From the NCBI GenBank assembly GCA_964392085.1, contig CAYMOV010000012.1, positions 1 through 49,930 on the forward strand: a stretch of 49,930 nt of DNA. The letters run 5' to 3'. The notes beneath the pieces are model-generated. The model saw only the letters and a list, made by a program, of their open reading frames with translations. It did not search any database and was not told where the DNA came from. The DNA is from CAYMOV01 sp964392085 (GTDB taxonomy: Bacteria > Oederibacteriota > Muellerivitia > Muellerivitales > Muellerivitaceae). A program made the translations under genes and the position numbers. Of this stretch, positions 42,457-49,930 are shown one piece after another; within the stretch, counting starts at the first letter, position 1, and every line of letters begins with the position of its first letter.

Positions 42457-44460
42457 ATGAGAAAGCGTTTCGTTTGGATCTTGTGCCTGTTGTCCGGGGT
42501 CGCCGTCCCATCCGTTGGGTCGGCCGCGGAGCCCACCCCGACCCCCATGGGAACGGCGGCCCTCACCGCGCCGCCTGCGACCCCCACGGTCCGCCCGACG
42601 CAAGTCCCCGGAAACTTCCTTTTAAATGAAATCTTGGTCACCGCGAACCGGTTGGGTGTCCCGGCCCGGCAAGTCGCCAGCAGTTATACCGTGCTCACCG
42701 AGGAGGACCTGGAGCGGGGCCAACGGTCGTCCGTGGCCGAGGCCCTCCGGACCGTTCCGGCCCTCGACGTGGTGAATACCGGCGGCCCGGGCAAGACCAC
42801 CAGCTTCGACCTGCGGGGCGCCGGAAGCGACCGGACCCTGGTCTTCATCGACGGCGTCGAGGTGAACGACCCCATGTCCACGGGAAGGACCTTCAACGCC
42901 GCGAACCTCACGGTGGACAACGTGGGACGCATCGAGGTCCTCCGGGGACCCCAAAGCGCCCTGTATGGGCCGGAAGCCGTGGGCGGCGTGATCCAAATCT
43001 TCACCCAACGCGGCCAAGGCCCCTTGCGGGTGCGGCTTTTGGAGGAAGGCGGGAGTTACGGCGAGTTCCGCAGTTCGATCGGGGCCTCCGGCGGGAATCC
43101 GCGCTTCGATTATTCGGCCTCCCTCTCGCACCTGGGCTTGACGGGATTTCCCATCGCCCCGCCGGACCCCACCCAGTTGCTCCCCATGAAATCGAACGGC
43201 TACCTCAACAACACCGCGTCCCTTCGGGCCGGTTGGCTTCTGGCGCCTTGGCTCAACCTCAACGGAGTGGCCCGTTATGACGACGGTCGTTCCAGCTTGG
43301 ACAACGGCTCGGCGATCCGGAATGATCCGAACTACGATTTCCTGACCCGTCAATCCACCGTCCGGCTGGAGGCCGCGGGCAAGCTCCTGGACGGCCATTG
43401 GGAAACCACCTTGGGAGCTTCCCGGGCCCTCAACCACATGGAGGACCGCAACAACCCGGACCTGGACCACCCCTTTGATTTCCTGAGGGACTTTTACTCC
43501 AGCCGCGTCGACAAGATCGACTGGTTGAACCATTTCCACCTGCCGAACAACATCCTGACGGCGGGATTCGAGAGCCAGGAGGAGTCCGGGAACTCCTCCA
43601 CCTACTCCGAGTCCCTCTATGGGCCCTATTCGGACGCCTTCGACAGGGAAACCTCCCGCATGAACGGGTGGTTCCTGCAGGACCAAGCCTCCTGGAAGGA
43701 TCGGCTATACCTCTCGGCCGGCGCCCGCCTGGACCGCCACGACCTTTACGGACAGCAAGTCACCTGGAGGCTGGCCCCCGCCTGGATCCTTTCGGGCACG
43801 GACACCAAGCTCAAAGCCACCTGGGGCACAGGCTGGAAGGTGCCGTCCCTCTACCAACGGTTTTCCCCCTATGGGAACCCGGGCCTTTCCCCGGAAACCA
43901 GCCATTCATGGGACGCGGGTCTTGAGCAGCCGCTTCTCGGTCATCGGCTCGTCGTGGGGGCCACATATTTCCACAGCCGATACGATGATTTCATCGACTT
44001 CGACAACGTGAACTTCGTCTACCTGAACTACCACCGGGTCGGGATCCAAGGGACGGAATTAACCGGAAACTACCGGCTTCCACGGGAGGGCGCGCTCCGT
44101 TCGGCTTTTACCTGGACGGACAGCCGCAACCTGGATACAGGGGAGCCCCTCCCCCGAAGGGCCGTTCGACAGGCGTCCTTCTCGGGGGATTCCCCCCGAG
44201 TGCACCGGATTCAGGTGGGTTTGGACCTGCGTTGGGTGGGTCCCCGGTCGGATATCCTGTTCCCGCCCTGGCCGGATGTCGCCCATCAGGTGCCGTTGCC
44301 CGATTATTGGGTCACCACGGTCCGGGTCGACTGGAAGCCCTCGACCAAAGTGTCCTTTTATGGACGCGTGGAGAACCTTTCCAACCGCCGGTACGAGGAA
44401 GTCTTGGGCTACGAGACCGCCAAGCGTTCCTTCTACCTCGGAACCCGCGTCGAGCTTTGA
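42457..44460 (+). CDS. btuB: TonB-dependent outer-membrane corrinoid receptor, BtuB-like
   Basis: The 667-residue protein has a signal peptide (about 1-23), a Pro/Thr-rich linker, a TonB-box-like EILVTANR at 58-65, a plug domain (about 70-180: LRTVPALDVVNTGGPGKTTSFDLRG, VFIDGVEVNDP, IEVLRGPQSALYGPEAVGGVI) and a beta-barrel ending YLGTRVEL. The RBS AGGAAAAGGA precedes the ATG at 42457; the longer in-frame reading from 42163 would run through the riboswitch. Riboswitch control makes cobalamin the likely ligand. It is coupled to the DUF4430 gene by TTGA. Confidence 0.93.
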   Translation: MRKRFVWILCLLSGVAVPSVGSAAEPTPTPMGTAALTAPPATPTVRPTQVPGNFLLNEILVTANRLGVPARQVASSYTVLTEEDLERGQRSSVAEALRTVPALDVVNTGGPGKTTSFDLRGAGSDRTLVFIDGVEVNDPMSTGRTFNAANLTVDNVGRIEVLRGPQSALYGPEAVGGVIQIFTQRGQGPLRVRLLEEGGSYGEFRSSIGASGGNPRFDYSASLSHLGLTGFPIAPPDPTQLLPMKSNGYLNNTASLRAGWLLAPWLNLNGVARYDDGRSSLDNGSAIRNDPNYDFLTRQSTVRLEAAGKLLDGHWETTLGASRALNHMEDRNNPDLDHPFDFLRDFYSSRVDKIDWLNHFHLPNNILTAGFESQEESGNSSTYSESLYGPYSDAFDRETSRMNGWFLQDQASWKDRLYLSAGARLDRHDLYGQQVTWRLAPAWILSGTDTKLKATWGTGWKVPSLYQRFSPYGNPGLSPETSHSWDAGLEQPLLGHRLVVGATYFHSRYDDFIDFDNVNFVYLNYHRVGIQGTELTGNYRLPREGALRSAFTWTDSRNLDTGEPLPRRAVRQASFSGDSPRVHRIQVGLDLRWVGPRSDILFPPWPDVAHQVPLPDYWVTTVRVDWKPSTKVSFYGRVENLSNRRYEEVLGYETAKRSFYLGTRVEL

Positions 44461-44939
44461 ACTCGACCCCCTCTTGGATCCCGATTCCCCACTTGGGCCT
44501 CCGTTGGGCCGCGGGGATCCTCCTCCTCGCGACCGCCTTCTTCACGGTTGGATGGGCCCTCACTTTCCCCGTGACGGTCACCGTGGATTTCGCTCCCCTG
44601 GGACGCGCGAGTGTGGTCCGTTCCATCCGCGTTTGGAAGGGTTCCACGGTCGTGGACGCGTTGCGAAAAGCGAGCGACGTGACCCAGGGGACCGTTTGCT
44701 GTGATCCCCAGGATGTGGAATCCATCGGGGGGTTCCGTTGCGATCCCAAGCGTCAGGGAGGGTGGGTCTATGAGGTGAACGGGGCCTTCGGGACCGTTTC
44801 GGCCCACCGATACACCCTGGGTGACGGCGATCGGGTGCGTTGGTTTTACGTTGATCGGAAGTTCCGGTCAAATTTGAACCGGATTTCCGCGTCTGTTTTA
44901 ACGCGTCCCTCCCCCCATCCCTCGGGACGGGACCCTTAA
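44457..44939 (+). CDS. Membrane-anchored DUF4430 (transcobalamin-like C-terminal) protein
   Basis: The 160-residue protein has a membrane segment at about 18-36 and a DUF4430-type domain (about 40-135: VRVWKGSTVVDALRKAS, GGWVYEVNGAFG, YTLGDGDRVRWFYV). This domain is found at the end of animal transcobalamin/intrinsic factor and in bacterial surface proteins. Cysteines at 81, 82 and 95 could form a disulfide. The start is TTG at 44457, inside the btuB stop (TTGA). Its coupling to a riboswitch-controlled btuB suggests a periplasmic corrinoid-binding role. Confidence 0.8.
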   Translation: MNSTPSWIPIPHLGLRWAAGILLLATAFFTVGWALTFPVTVTVDFAPLGRASVVRSIRVWKGSTVVDALRKASDVTQGTVCCDPQDVESIGGFRCDPKRQGGWVYEVNGAFGTVSAHRYTLGDGDRVRWFYVDRKFRSNLNRISASVLTRPSPHPSGRDP

Positions 44940-45620
44940 ACCCGGTCGAACACGGTTCCCATCGCGGTGTTTATGATTTTATTTGGTCTTTTTATTCCTG
45001 CCCGTCGCGGCAGAAGGGGCTTTTAAACCGTTGACGCCGCCGAAAATGGGTTTTGAAAATAAAAAACCGCCGGGTTGTCAAGCTTCGCCCAAACACGAAC
45101 CGTGATTTTTTTTAAAATATATTTACCCGCGGAGGAGGAATTATTTCTTGACTTTAACTGGAATTGGTTTAAATAGCTTGTACGCATTACACCTTTCCCC
45201 TTCCACGCGCCGCGACGACACCGAATCGAACGCCGAAGCCTCTAGAAAAACCGAACGGGAGTCGATTTCGCGCCGACCGTCTTGTGGACATTGTGGAACG
45301 TTGGGGACATTTTGTGGAAACCGCCGATCTCGAGGGCGCCCCTGGGCACCGCGGGCGGCGGTTTTTGTCGTCTTATGGGGAATGGGATGGACACCACCGT
45401 CGGCGGGGGTGGAACGACGGCGACTTTTCAAGCCGTGGTGGATGTGACGAGGTTGTTCACATCTTTGTGCACAGCGGTGGATAACTGGGCCGGTTGTCCC
45501 CAAGACCCTTCGGACTTTCCGGAGTGCGACGGGGATAAAACGTTGATAGTTTCTGGTGTTTTTTAAGAAGTCCTTTAAACAAGGCTTTTTTCAGCCTGAA
45601 TTGAACCTGGAGGTTTGTGG
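44940..45620 (+). promoter_or_regulatory. dnaA upstream region with degenerate DnaA boxes
   Basis: This 680-base gap has no convincing gene. It holds an AT-rich part (45045-45180) with TTGACT at about 45149 as a possible promoter -35. Three TTGTGGA words lie at 45282, 45291 and 45312, a near-perfect DnaA box GGTGGATAA at 45476-45484, and another TTGTGGATG at 45615. These could serve dnaA autoregulation or be part of a split origin. Confidence 0.5.
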
Positions 45621-47018
45621 ATGGCCGACGTCGACCTGTGGTCTCGTTGCCTACAAAACCTCGAAAAGGACCTCTCTCGCCAGAGTTTCGAGACTTGGTT
45701 GAAGCCCACCCAAGCGCATTTGGTTGAAAACACCTTGAAGGTCCAGGTCCCCAACGAATTTTCCCGGGACTGGATCCAAGACCATTATCACCTGCAGATT
45801 CAAAGGACCTTGAAGGACCTCCACCCGGAGCAATTGGAGATCCGTTTTGAGGTAAATTCCCAGCTCATCGCGCCGGAACCCATCACCCCAGATCCGGTGC
45901 AACCGGAAGCCGCACCCTCATCCACTGGTATGCAGATGGAAATCGTCGAGGCGCCGGTCAGAGCGCCCCGCGACCTGTCGGGCGGTGAATTCGTCCTCAA
46001 TTCCAAATTCACTTTCCAAAACTTCGTGGTGGGCAACAGCAACCGCTTCGCCCACGCGGCCTCCTTGGCGGTGGCCGAATCCCCCGCCCGCAGCTATAAC
46101 CCCCTTTTCATCTACGGGGGGGTTGGGTTGGGCAAGACCCACCTTCTCCAGGCCATCGGCAACACCATCCGCCAGCAAAACCCCGCGGCAAGGATCCTCT
46201 ATATCTCCTCCGAGAAATTCATGAACGACTTCATCCAGGCCATCCAATCGGGCCGCCAGCTGGATTTCCGCCACAAGTATCGGACCGTGGACATCCTCCT
46301 GATCGACGACATCCAGTTCTGGGAGGGCAAGGAAGCCACCCAGGAAGAGTTTTTCCATACCTTCAACGTCCTATATGAGCACCAGAAGCAGATCGTGGCC
46401 ACCTCGGACAGCCATCCCAAGGAAATCCGGCTCGAGGAACGCCTCCGCAACCGCTTCGAGATGGGCCTCGTCACCGATATCCAAGAGCCGGATATGGAGA
46501 CCCGGATCGCCATCCTCCGCAAGAAGGCCGAGACCGAGGGGATCCTGGTGCCGAACGACGTGACGAGCTTCATCGCCCAACACGTCAAGTCGAACATCCG
46601 GGAGCTGGAAGGGTCCATGCTCCGGGTCCTGGCCTTCGCCTCCCTCACCCGGCAGGAAATCACCCTCGACCTGGTCAAGGAAGTCCTCAAGGACTCCATG
46701 CCCTCGGACGACCGCCGGATCTCGATCGAGTCCATCCAGCGCCTGGTGGCCGACCGCTACCATTGCCGGTTCGCCGACATGATGTCGAAGAAACGAACGA
46801 AGCAGGTGGCTTACCCCCGCCAAGTGGCCATGTTCCTCGCCCGTGAGCTGACCCCCCATTCCTTGTCTGAGATCGGGGCGGCCTTCGGCGGCAAGGACCA
46901 CACCACCATCATCCACGCCTATGACAAGATCGAGGAAATGCTGACCACCGACCTGGCGCTCCAGGCTGAAGTGACCACACTGAAGAAGCAGCTCCTTGAG
47001 GGGCCCATCCGCTTCTAA
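45621..47018 (+). CDS. dnaA: Chromosomal replication initiator DnaA
   Basis: The 465-residue protein has domain I (LWSRCLQNLEKDLSRQSFETWLKP), a short linker (about 88-125), the AAA+ domain with Walker A GGVGLGKTH and Walker B LLIDDIQF, and domain IV with the DnaA signature EIGAAFGGKDHTTIIHAY. It unwinds the origin. I choose the ATG at 45621 with GGAGGT 6 bases upstream over a TTG two codons earlier. The C-terminus is normal. The gene runs rightward to dnaN. Confidence 0.98.
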   Translation: MADVDLWSRCLQNLEKDLSRQSFETWLKPTQAHLVENTLKVQVPNEFSRDWIQDHYHLQIQRTLKDLHPEQLEIRFEVNSQLIAPEPITPDPVQPEAAPSSTGMQMEIVEAPVRAPRDLSGGEFVLNSKFTFQNFVVGNSNRFAHAASLAVAESPARSYNPLFIYGGVGLGKTHLLQAIGNTIRQQNPAARILYISSEKFMNDFIQAIQSGRQLDFRHKYRTVDILLIDDIQFWEGKEATQEEFFHTFNVLYEHQKQIVATSDSHPKEIRLEERLRNRFEMGLVTDIQEPDMETRIAILRKKAETEGILVPNDVTSFIAQHVKSNIRELEGSMLRVLAFASLTRQEITLDLVKEVLKDSMPSDDRRISIESIQRLVADRYHCRFADMMSKKRTKQVAYPRQVAMFLARELTPHSLSEIGAAFGGKDHTTIIHAYDKIEEMLTTDLALQAEVTTLKKQLLEGPIRF

Positions 47019-47048
47019 CCGTAAGTCGGTCCTCCTTTCGCTTCTCTC

Positions 47049-47082
47049 AAAGCCGGGTCCCTTCGGGGTCCGGCTTTTCTTT
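47049..47082 (+). terminator. Rho-independent terminator after dnaA
   Basis: AAGCCGG...CCGGCTT stem with an inner GTCCC/GGGGT part, followed by TTCTTTT. It separates dnaA from dnaN transcription. Confidence 0.82.
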
Positions 47083-47094
47083 TCCTGGGTTGAA

Positions 47095-47366
47095 ACTCCC
47101 CTGTTTCCCACAGGTTCTCCCCCCCTTTCCACAGCCCAAGATCAATATCGCGCATCGGCGCCCCTGGGTTCTCCACAGGCGTTTGGGGAAAGGAGGGAAC
47201 GAAAGGGGGAAAAGGCCCATGGGGGGGCATTTCGGTTGCGGGCCTGTGGACAACAGCTATAATATCCACGGATTTTTCCCAAAAATTTTCTTCGTTCAAC
47301 CTTTGGGAATAACCCCGGTCTACGCCTTTCCCCACATATCCCCGGCGCCTACCACTACTACTGTCT
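47095..47366 (+). other. Candidate oriC in the dnaA-dnaN gap
   Basis: The 405-base gap holds several DnaA-box-like sites: CTTTCCACA at 47125, TTCTCCACA at 47169, TGTGGACAA at 47245, a TATCCACG at 47263 and TTCCCCACA at 47328. A GC cluster (CCCCGGCGCC, about 47340-47349) follows, then CTA-CCA-CTA-CTA-CTG-TCT at 47349-47366 and AT-rich sequence. This order (box, GC cluster, CTA trinucleotides, AT-rich) matches the DnaA-trio basal unwinding layout described in Bacillus subtilis. Confidence 0.65.
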
Positions 47367-47423
47367 TTCAACTTTAAAAGACTCTAAGAAACAGCCGTGC
47401 ATCCGTCCGAAGAAGGAGTTTCC

Positions 47424-48545
47424 ATGAAAGTCGTGGTGAGCCGTTCCGACCTGCTCAAAGGCGTGACCACCGTCCTCAGCGCGGTGGCCGCCAAGAACAC
47501 CATGCCCATCCTTGCCAACATCCTCCTGGAGGCCAAGGAAAAGCGGTTTGAGTTCGTGGCCACGGACCTGGATATGGGTATTCGGATGAGCGTCCCCGCC
47601 GAAGTGGTGGATAAGGGAAGCATCACCATCAACGCCCGGAAACTCTCGGACATCTGCCGGGAGCTACCGGACGCTTCCGTGGATATTGAGACCGATGAAA
47701 CGCAGAAGCTGACCCTGGTCTGCCAAAAATCTCAATTTAAGATCCATGGGCTCCCCAAGGATGATTTCCCGATTTTGCCTGAAGTTAAAAAGGATAAGGC
47801 CTTCAAGTTAAAGGGAACTTTGCTTCAAGAAATGATCCGGAAGACGTTATTCGCCGTCTCGACCGATGAGACCCGTTATGTCCTGAACGGCGTCTTTTTC
47901 CAGTTGGAGGGTGGGAAGGCCCGGATGGTGGCGACCGACGGCCACCGCTTGGCATTCATCCAAAAGAAACTCGAAGGCAAGACGGATGACAAAGTCTCCA
48001 TGATCATCCCCACCAAAGCCTTGAATGAGGTCACGAAACTGGTCGCGGAAGCCTCCAAGGGCAAGGAAAACGAGGATGTCACCGTCGAGATCATGGCCAC
48101 CGAGAACCAAGTCAAGTTCGTCATCAACGGGGTGGAGGTGGTTTCCCGGTTGATCGAGGGCCAGTTCCCCAATTACGAACAGGTCATTCCGAAGGAAGCC
48201 GGCAAGAAGATCGACATCACCACCAGCGAATTGGCGGCCGCCACCCGCCGGGTCTCGATCCTGGCCTCCGAGAAGTCGAATTCGATCAAGTACAAGTTCG
48301 CCCCGGGAAAAACCATCATCTCGGCCAATACCCCGGACATGGGGGAAGCCAAGGAAGAGATGGACCTGAATTTCGAGGGGGAAGAGATCGCCATCGCCTT
48401 CAACGGAAAGTACGTGTTGGACGTCCTGAAGAACGTGGGGACCGACATCACGGTGGTGGAACTCACCCAGGCCCTCAACCCGGGGGTCTTCCGACCTAAG
48501 TCGGACACGGACTACCTCTGCGTCATCATGCCGATGCGCATTTAA
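47424..48545 (+). CDS. dnaN: DNA polymerase III beta sliding clamp
   Basis: The 373-residue protein has the three-domain clamp pattern: MKVVVSRSDLLKGVTTVLSAVAAKNTMPILANILLEA, a middle VSTDETRYVLNGVFFQLEGGKARMVATDGHRLA and the end YLCVIMPMRI. It tethers polymerases to DNA. GAAGGAG precedes the ATG at 47424, so the upstream in-frame start at 47397 is not used. recF, its usual neighbour, is absent downstream; a toxin-antitoxin pair follows instead. Confidence 0.98.
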   Translation: MKVVVSRSDLLKGVTTVLSAVAAKNTMPILANILLEAKEKRFEFVATDLDMGIRMSVPAEVVDKGSITINARKLSDICRELPDASVDIETDETQKLTLVCQKSQFKIHGLPKDDFPILPEVKKDKAFKLKGTLLQEMIRKTLFAVSTDETRYVLNGVFFQLEGGKARMVATDGHRLAFIQKKLEGKTDDKVSMIIPTKALNEVTKLVAEASKGKENEDVTVEIMATENQVKFVINGVEVVSRLIEGQFPNYEQVIPKEAGKKIDITTSELAAATRRVSILASEKSNSIKYKFAPGKTIISANTPDMGEAKEEMDLNFEGEEIAIAFNGKYVLDVLKNVGTDITVVELTQALNPGVFRPKSDTDYLCVIMPMRI

Positions 48546-48571
48546 ACGTTTCCTAACAACCGGATGTCCCC

Positions 48572-48602
48572 AAGGCCCGGAGAAAATCCGGGCCTTTTTA
48601 TT
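48572..48602 (+). terminator. Rho-independent terminator after dnaN
   Basis: AAGGCCCGG pairs with CCGGGCCTT around a 7-base loop, followed by TTTTTA. It lies 27 bases after the dnaN stop. Confidence 0.9.
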
Positions 48603-48632
48603 TCCACCTAAAACCCCCAAAAAGGGCCAACC

Positions 48633-48689
48633 TTGACATAACTGGGTTATGTACAAGATAATGACATGGAGTTGTACATCGTTGTACAA
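48633..48689 (+). promoter_or_regulatory. Promoter and TTGTACA operators of the toxin-antitoxin pair
   Basis: TTGACA at 48633-48638 and GATAAT at 48657-48662, 18 bases apart, form a near-consensus promoter. Three copies of a heptamer flank or overlap it: TGTACAA at 48650-48656 (spacer), TTGTACA at 48672-48678 and TTGTACAA at 48682-48689. The first two are inverted to each other. This is the arrangement expected for autorepression by the antitoxin. Confidence 0.7.
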
Positions 48690-48718
48690 AACGCTTTTTT
48701 TCCTTCAGGAGGATTCTG

Positions 48719-48955
48719 ATGCGAACCGCGACCTTCAGCGAGTTCCGGAACAACGCGAAGAAATACCTCGATGCCGTGGAAAAAGGGGAATCCGTCGAGA
48801 TCTACCGGTACGGCAAGCCGGTGGCGGTGGTTTCTCCATTTGTTCGCGAGGACAAACCGGTCCTTTCCCGTTGGAAAACCGGGAACCCCATCAAGATTCC
48901 GGGCGTTTCCGCCAGCAAAATCATCATTGAACAGCGGAGGAGTTCCAGGTTTTGA
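48719..48955 (+). CDS. Phd/YefM-family antitoxin
   Basis: The 78-residue protein has the Phd/YefM N-terminal DNA-binding fold (MRTATFSEFRNNAKKYLDAVEKGESVEIYRYGKPVAVV) and a C-terminal arm (LSRWKTGNPIKIPG...IIIEQRRSSRF) likely to wrap the toxin. GGAGG precedes the ATG. It overlaps the toxin start by TTGA. It most likely represses its own promoter through the TTGTACA repeats. Confidence 0.88.
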   Translation: MRTATFSEFRNNAKKYLDAVEKGESVEIYRYGKPVAVVSPFVREDKPVLSRWKTGNPIKIPGVSASKIIIEQRRSSRF

Positions 48956-49365
48956 GACTCTTCCTCGATTCATCAGCCCTCGTGAAGCGCTACGTCTTGG
49001 AAAAAGGTTCGGAGACGGTCCTCCAACTCTGTTCGGAATCCGCCGACATCCACCTCAGCGCCCTGACGTTCCTGGAATCCGTCTCCGCGTTTCACCTCAT
49101 GAAACGCACGAAACGAATTTCCCCTGAGGTTTATCACGTCATGCGTTCGGATTTATCGGCGGATTTGCAACAGGCTGAGATCGTTCCGATCCACCCATCC
49201 ATCCTGGAATCCTCGGTCATCTGCATCGACCGTACGGGCTTGAGGGCCCCCGATGCCATTCAGGTGATGACGGCCCGGGAATCGGGCTGTGAGCTCTTTT
49301 TGACCGGGGACGAGCAACAGGCCAAAGTCGCGAGGGAATACGGGTTGAAGGTCCAACTCGTTTGA
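48952..49365 (+). CDS. vapC: PIN-domain toxin, VapC type
   Basis: The 137-residue PIN nuclease begins LRLFLDSSALVKRY with the first metal Asp, has Glu in TFLESVSAF, Asp in APDAIQVMTA and Asp in FLTGDEQQA, completing the acidic metal site for RNA cleavage. The start is TTG inside the antitoxin stop (TTGA). The partner antitoxin is Phd-like, a common mixed pairing. Confidence 0.9.
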   Translation: MRLFLDSSALVKRYVLEKGSETVLQLCSESADIHLSALTFLESVSAFHLMKRTKRISPEVYHVMRSDLSADLQQAEIVPIHPSILESSVICIDRTGLRAPDAIQVMTARESGCELFLTGDEQQAKVAREYGLKVQLV

Positions 49366-49930
49366 GAAACCGAGCCCCGCTCCCATTAGCTCCGACTCCG
49401 GCGCGTGACGCCCTGGGCCGCATCCTGGCCTCCATCCGGTCCCGGGACGACCTACGTGACCGGTTGGTCCATATCGAGTCGCTCCCCGAGAAGGGGGAAC
49501 GGTTTGGGGCCTATCCGGGGTTCTTCCCACCGGAACTGATCCAGGTCCTCCGGAACGCCGGGTTGGAGGCGCCTTGGATCCACCAATCCCAGGCCTGGGA
49601 GGCATTGGAGGAAGGGCGCCACGTGGCGGTCATGACCCCCACCGCCTCGGGCAAAACCATCGCCTTCAACCTCCCGGTGTTCCGCAACGTCCTCCAGAAC
49701 CCGGCGGCCAAGGCGCTTTACCTTTACCCCACCAAGGCCCTGGCCCAGGACCAGCTCAAGACCCTGCAGGAGTGGGGGGGGAGGTTGAACTCCGCGGGAT
49801 TGCCCCCCGTCTCGGCGGAAATCTACGACGGCGACACCTCCCCGGCGCTCCGGGCCAAGATCAAGAGGAACCCGCCCAACATCATCCTGACCAACCCCGA
49901 CATGCTGCACCTCGGCATCCTGGCGTTCCA
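49362..49930 (+). CDS. DEAD/DEAH-box helicase, MrfA/YprA-like (partial)
   Basis: The 3' end is cut by the window, leaving about 189 residues. They hold a Q-motif-like region (about 68-82, PWIHQSQAWEAL), Walker A TPTASGKT (92-99), motif Ia YLYPTKALAQDQ and TNPDMLH. This pattern fits large superfamily 2 helicases of the MrfA/YprA type (DNA repair). The start is TTG at 49362, overlapping the vapC stop (TTGA), with GAAGG 9 bases upstream. Co-transcription with the toxin-antitoxin genes is likely. Confidence 0.82.
   Translation, partial: MRNRAPLPLAPTPARDALGRILASIRSRDDLRDRLVHIESLPEKGERFGAYPGFFPPELIQVLRNAGLEAPWIHQSQAWEALEEGRHVAVMTPTASGKTIAFNLPVFRNVLQNPAAKALYLYPTKALAQDQLKTLQEWGGRLNSAGLPPVSAEIYDGDTSPALRAKIKRNPPNIILTNPDMLHLGILAF

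Noticed and set aside
45148..45447. 99-codon frame upstream of dnaA
   Set aside because: Composition is rich in Arg, Ser and Pro without a fold; it crosses DnaA-box-like repeats and is better read as regulatory DNA.

Overview
The window is a GC-rich, gene-dense bacterial chromosome segment around the replication origin. It carries tRNA genes, a Bax-inhibitor-type membrane protein, paired Deg-type proteases, leuCD, a stress sigma factor operon, gyrA-gyrB-dciA-recF, rsmG-mnmG with two parS-type sites, mnmE-khpB-yidC-yidD-rnpA-rpmH, a corrinoid-uptake block with a cobalamin riboswitch, dnaA-dnaN, a toxin-antitoxin pair and the start of a helicase. A long-form YidC, a TonB-dependent outer-membrane receptor, periplasmic HtrA/Deg proteases and a lipoprotein signal point to a diderm (Gram-negative-type) cell. 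HspR, DciA and many hard-to-place proteins suggest a poorly sampled, probably uncultivated lineage. No phylum can be named safely from the sequence alone.

Layout: 1-1011 holds a tRNA-Ala 3' part, two intact tRNA-Ser genes and three tRNA-Ser-derived copies carrying a two-hairpin insert where the T-loop should continue. 1107-4921 encodes a membrane protein and an active/inactive Deg protease pair. 4914-6457 (minus) is a LysR regulator and an unknown membrane protein. 6597-15046 (plus) is leuCD, an AIM24-type protein coupled to an M48 protease, a short NagA-like deacetylase coupled to a secreted hydrolase, a helix-hairpin-helix protein and a membrane glycosyltransferase. 15102-17811 (minus) is a sigma factor-hspR-htrA operon with a consensus-like promoter that overlaps an HspR-type inverted repeat. 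17924-28886 (minus) is a lipid-flippase-like protein, a degenerate histidine kinase coupled to gyrA, then gyrB, dciA and recF. 29293-31892 (minus) is rsmG-mnmG bracketed by two perfect parS palindromes. 32150-33455 (plus) is a two-gene island. 33509-38907 (minus) is the classical rpmH-rnpA-yidD-yidC-khpB-mnmE run. From 39112 to the right end all genes are on the plus strand: a corrinoid-type ABC transporter, a duplicated-HTH protein, riboswitch-btuB-DUF4430, dnaA, dnaN, a Phd/VapC pair and a partial helicase.

Genes run away from the dnaA/dnaN region in both directions, as expected for a bidirectional origin. The dnaA-dnaN gap contains DnaA-box-like sites, a GC cluster and a DnaA-trio-like run, so it is the best oriC candidate. 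The normal dnaA-dnaN-recF-gyrB-gyrA order is broken: recF-dciA-gyrB-gyrA lies about 17-18 kb to the left, and the corrinoid locus sits between rpmH and dnaA. Translational coupling by 4-base stop/start overlaps (ATGA, GTGA, TTGA) is used at more than ten gene junctions.
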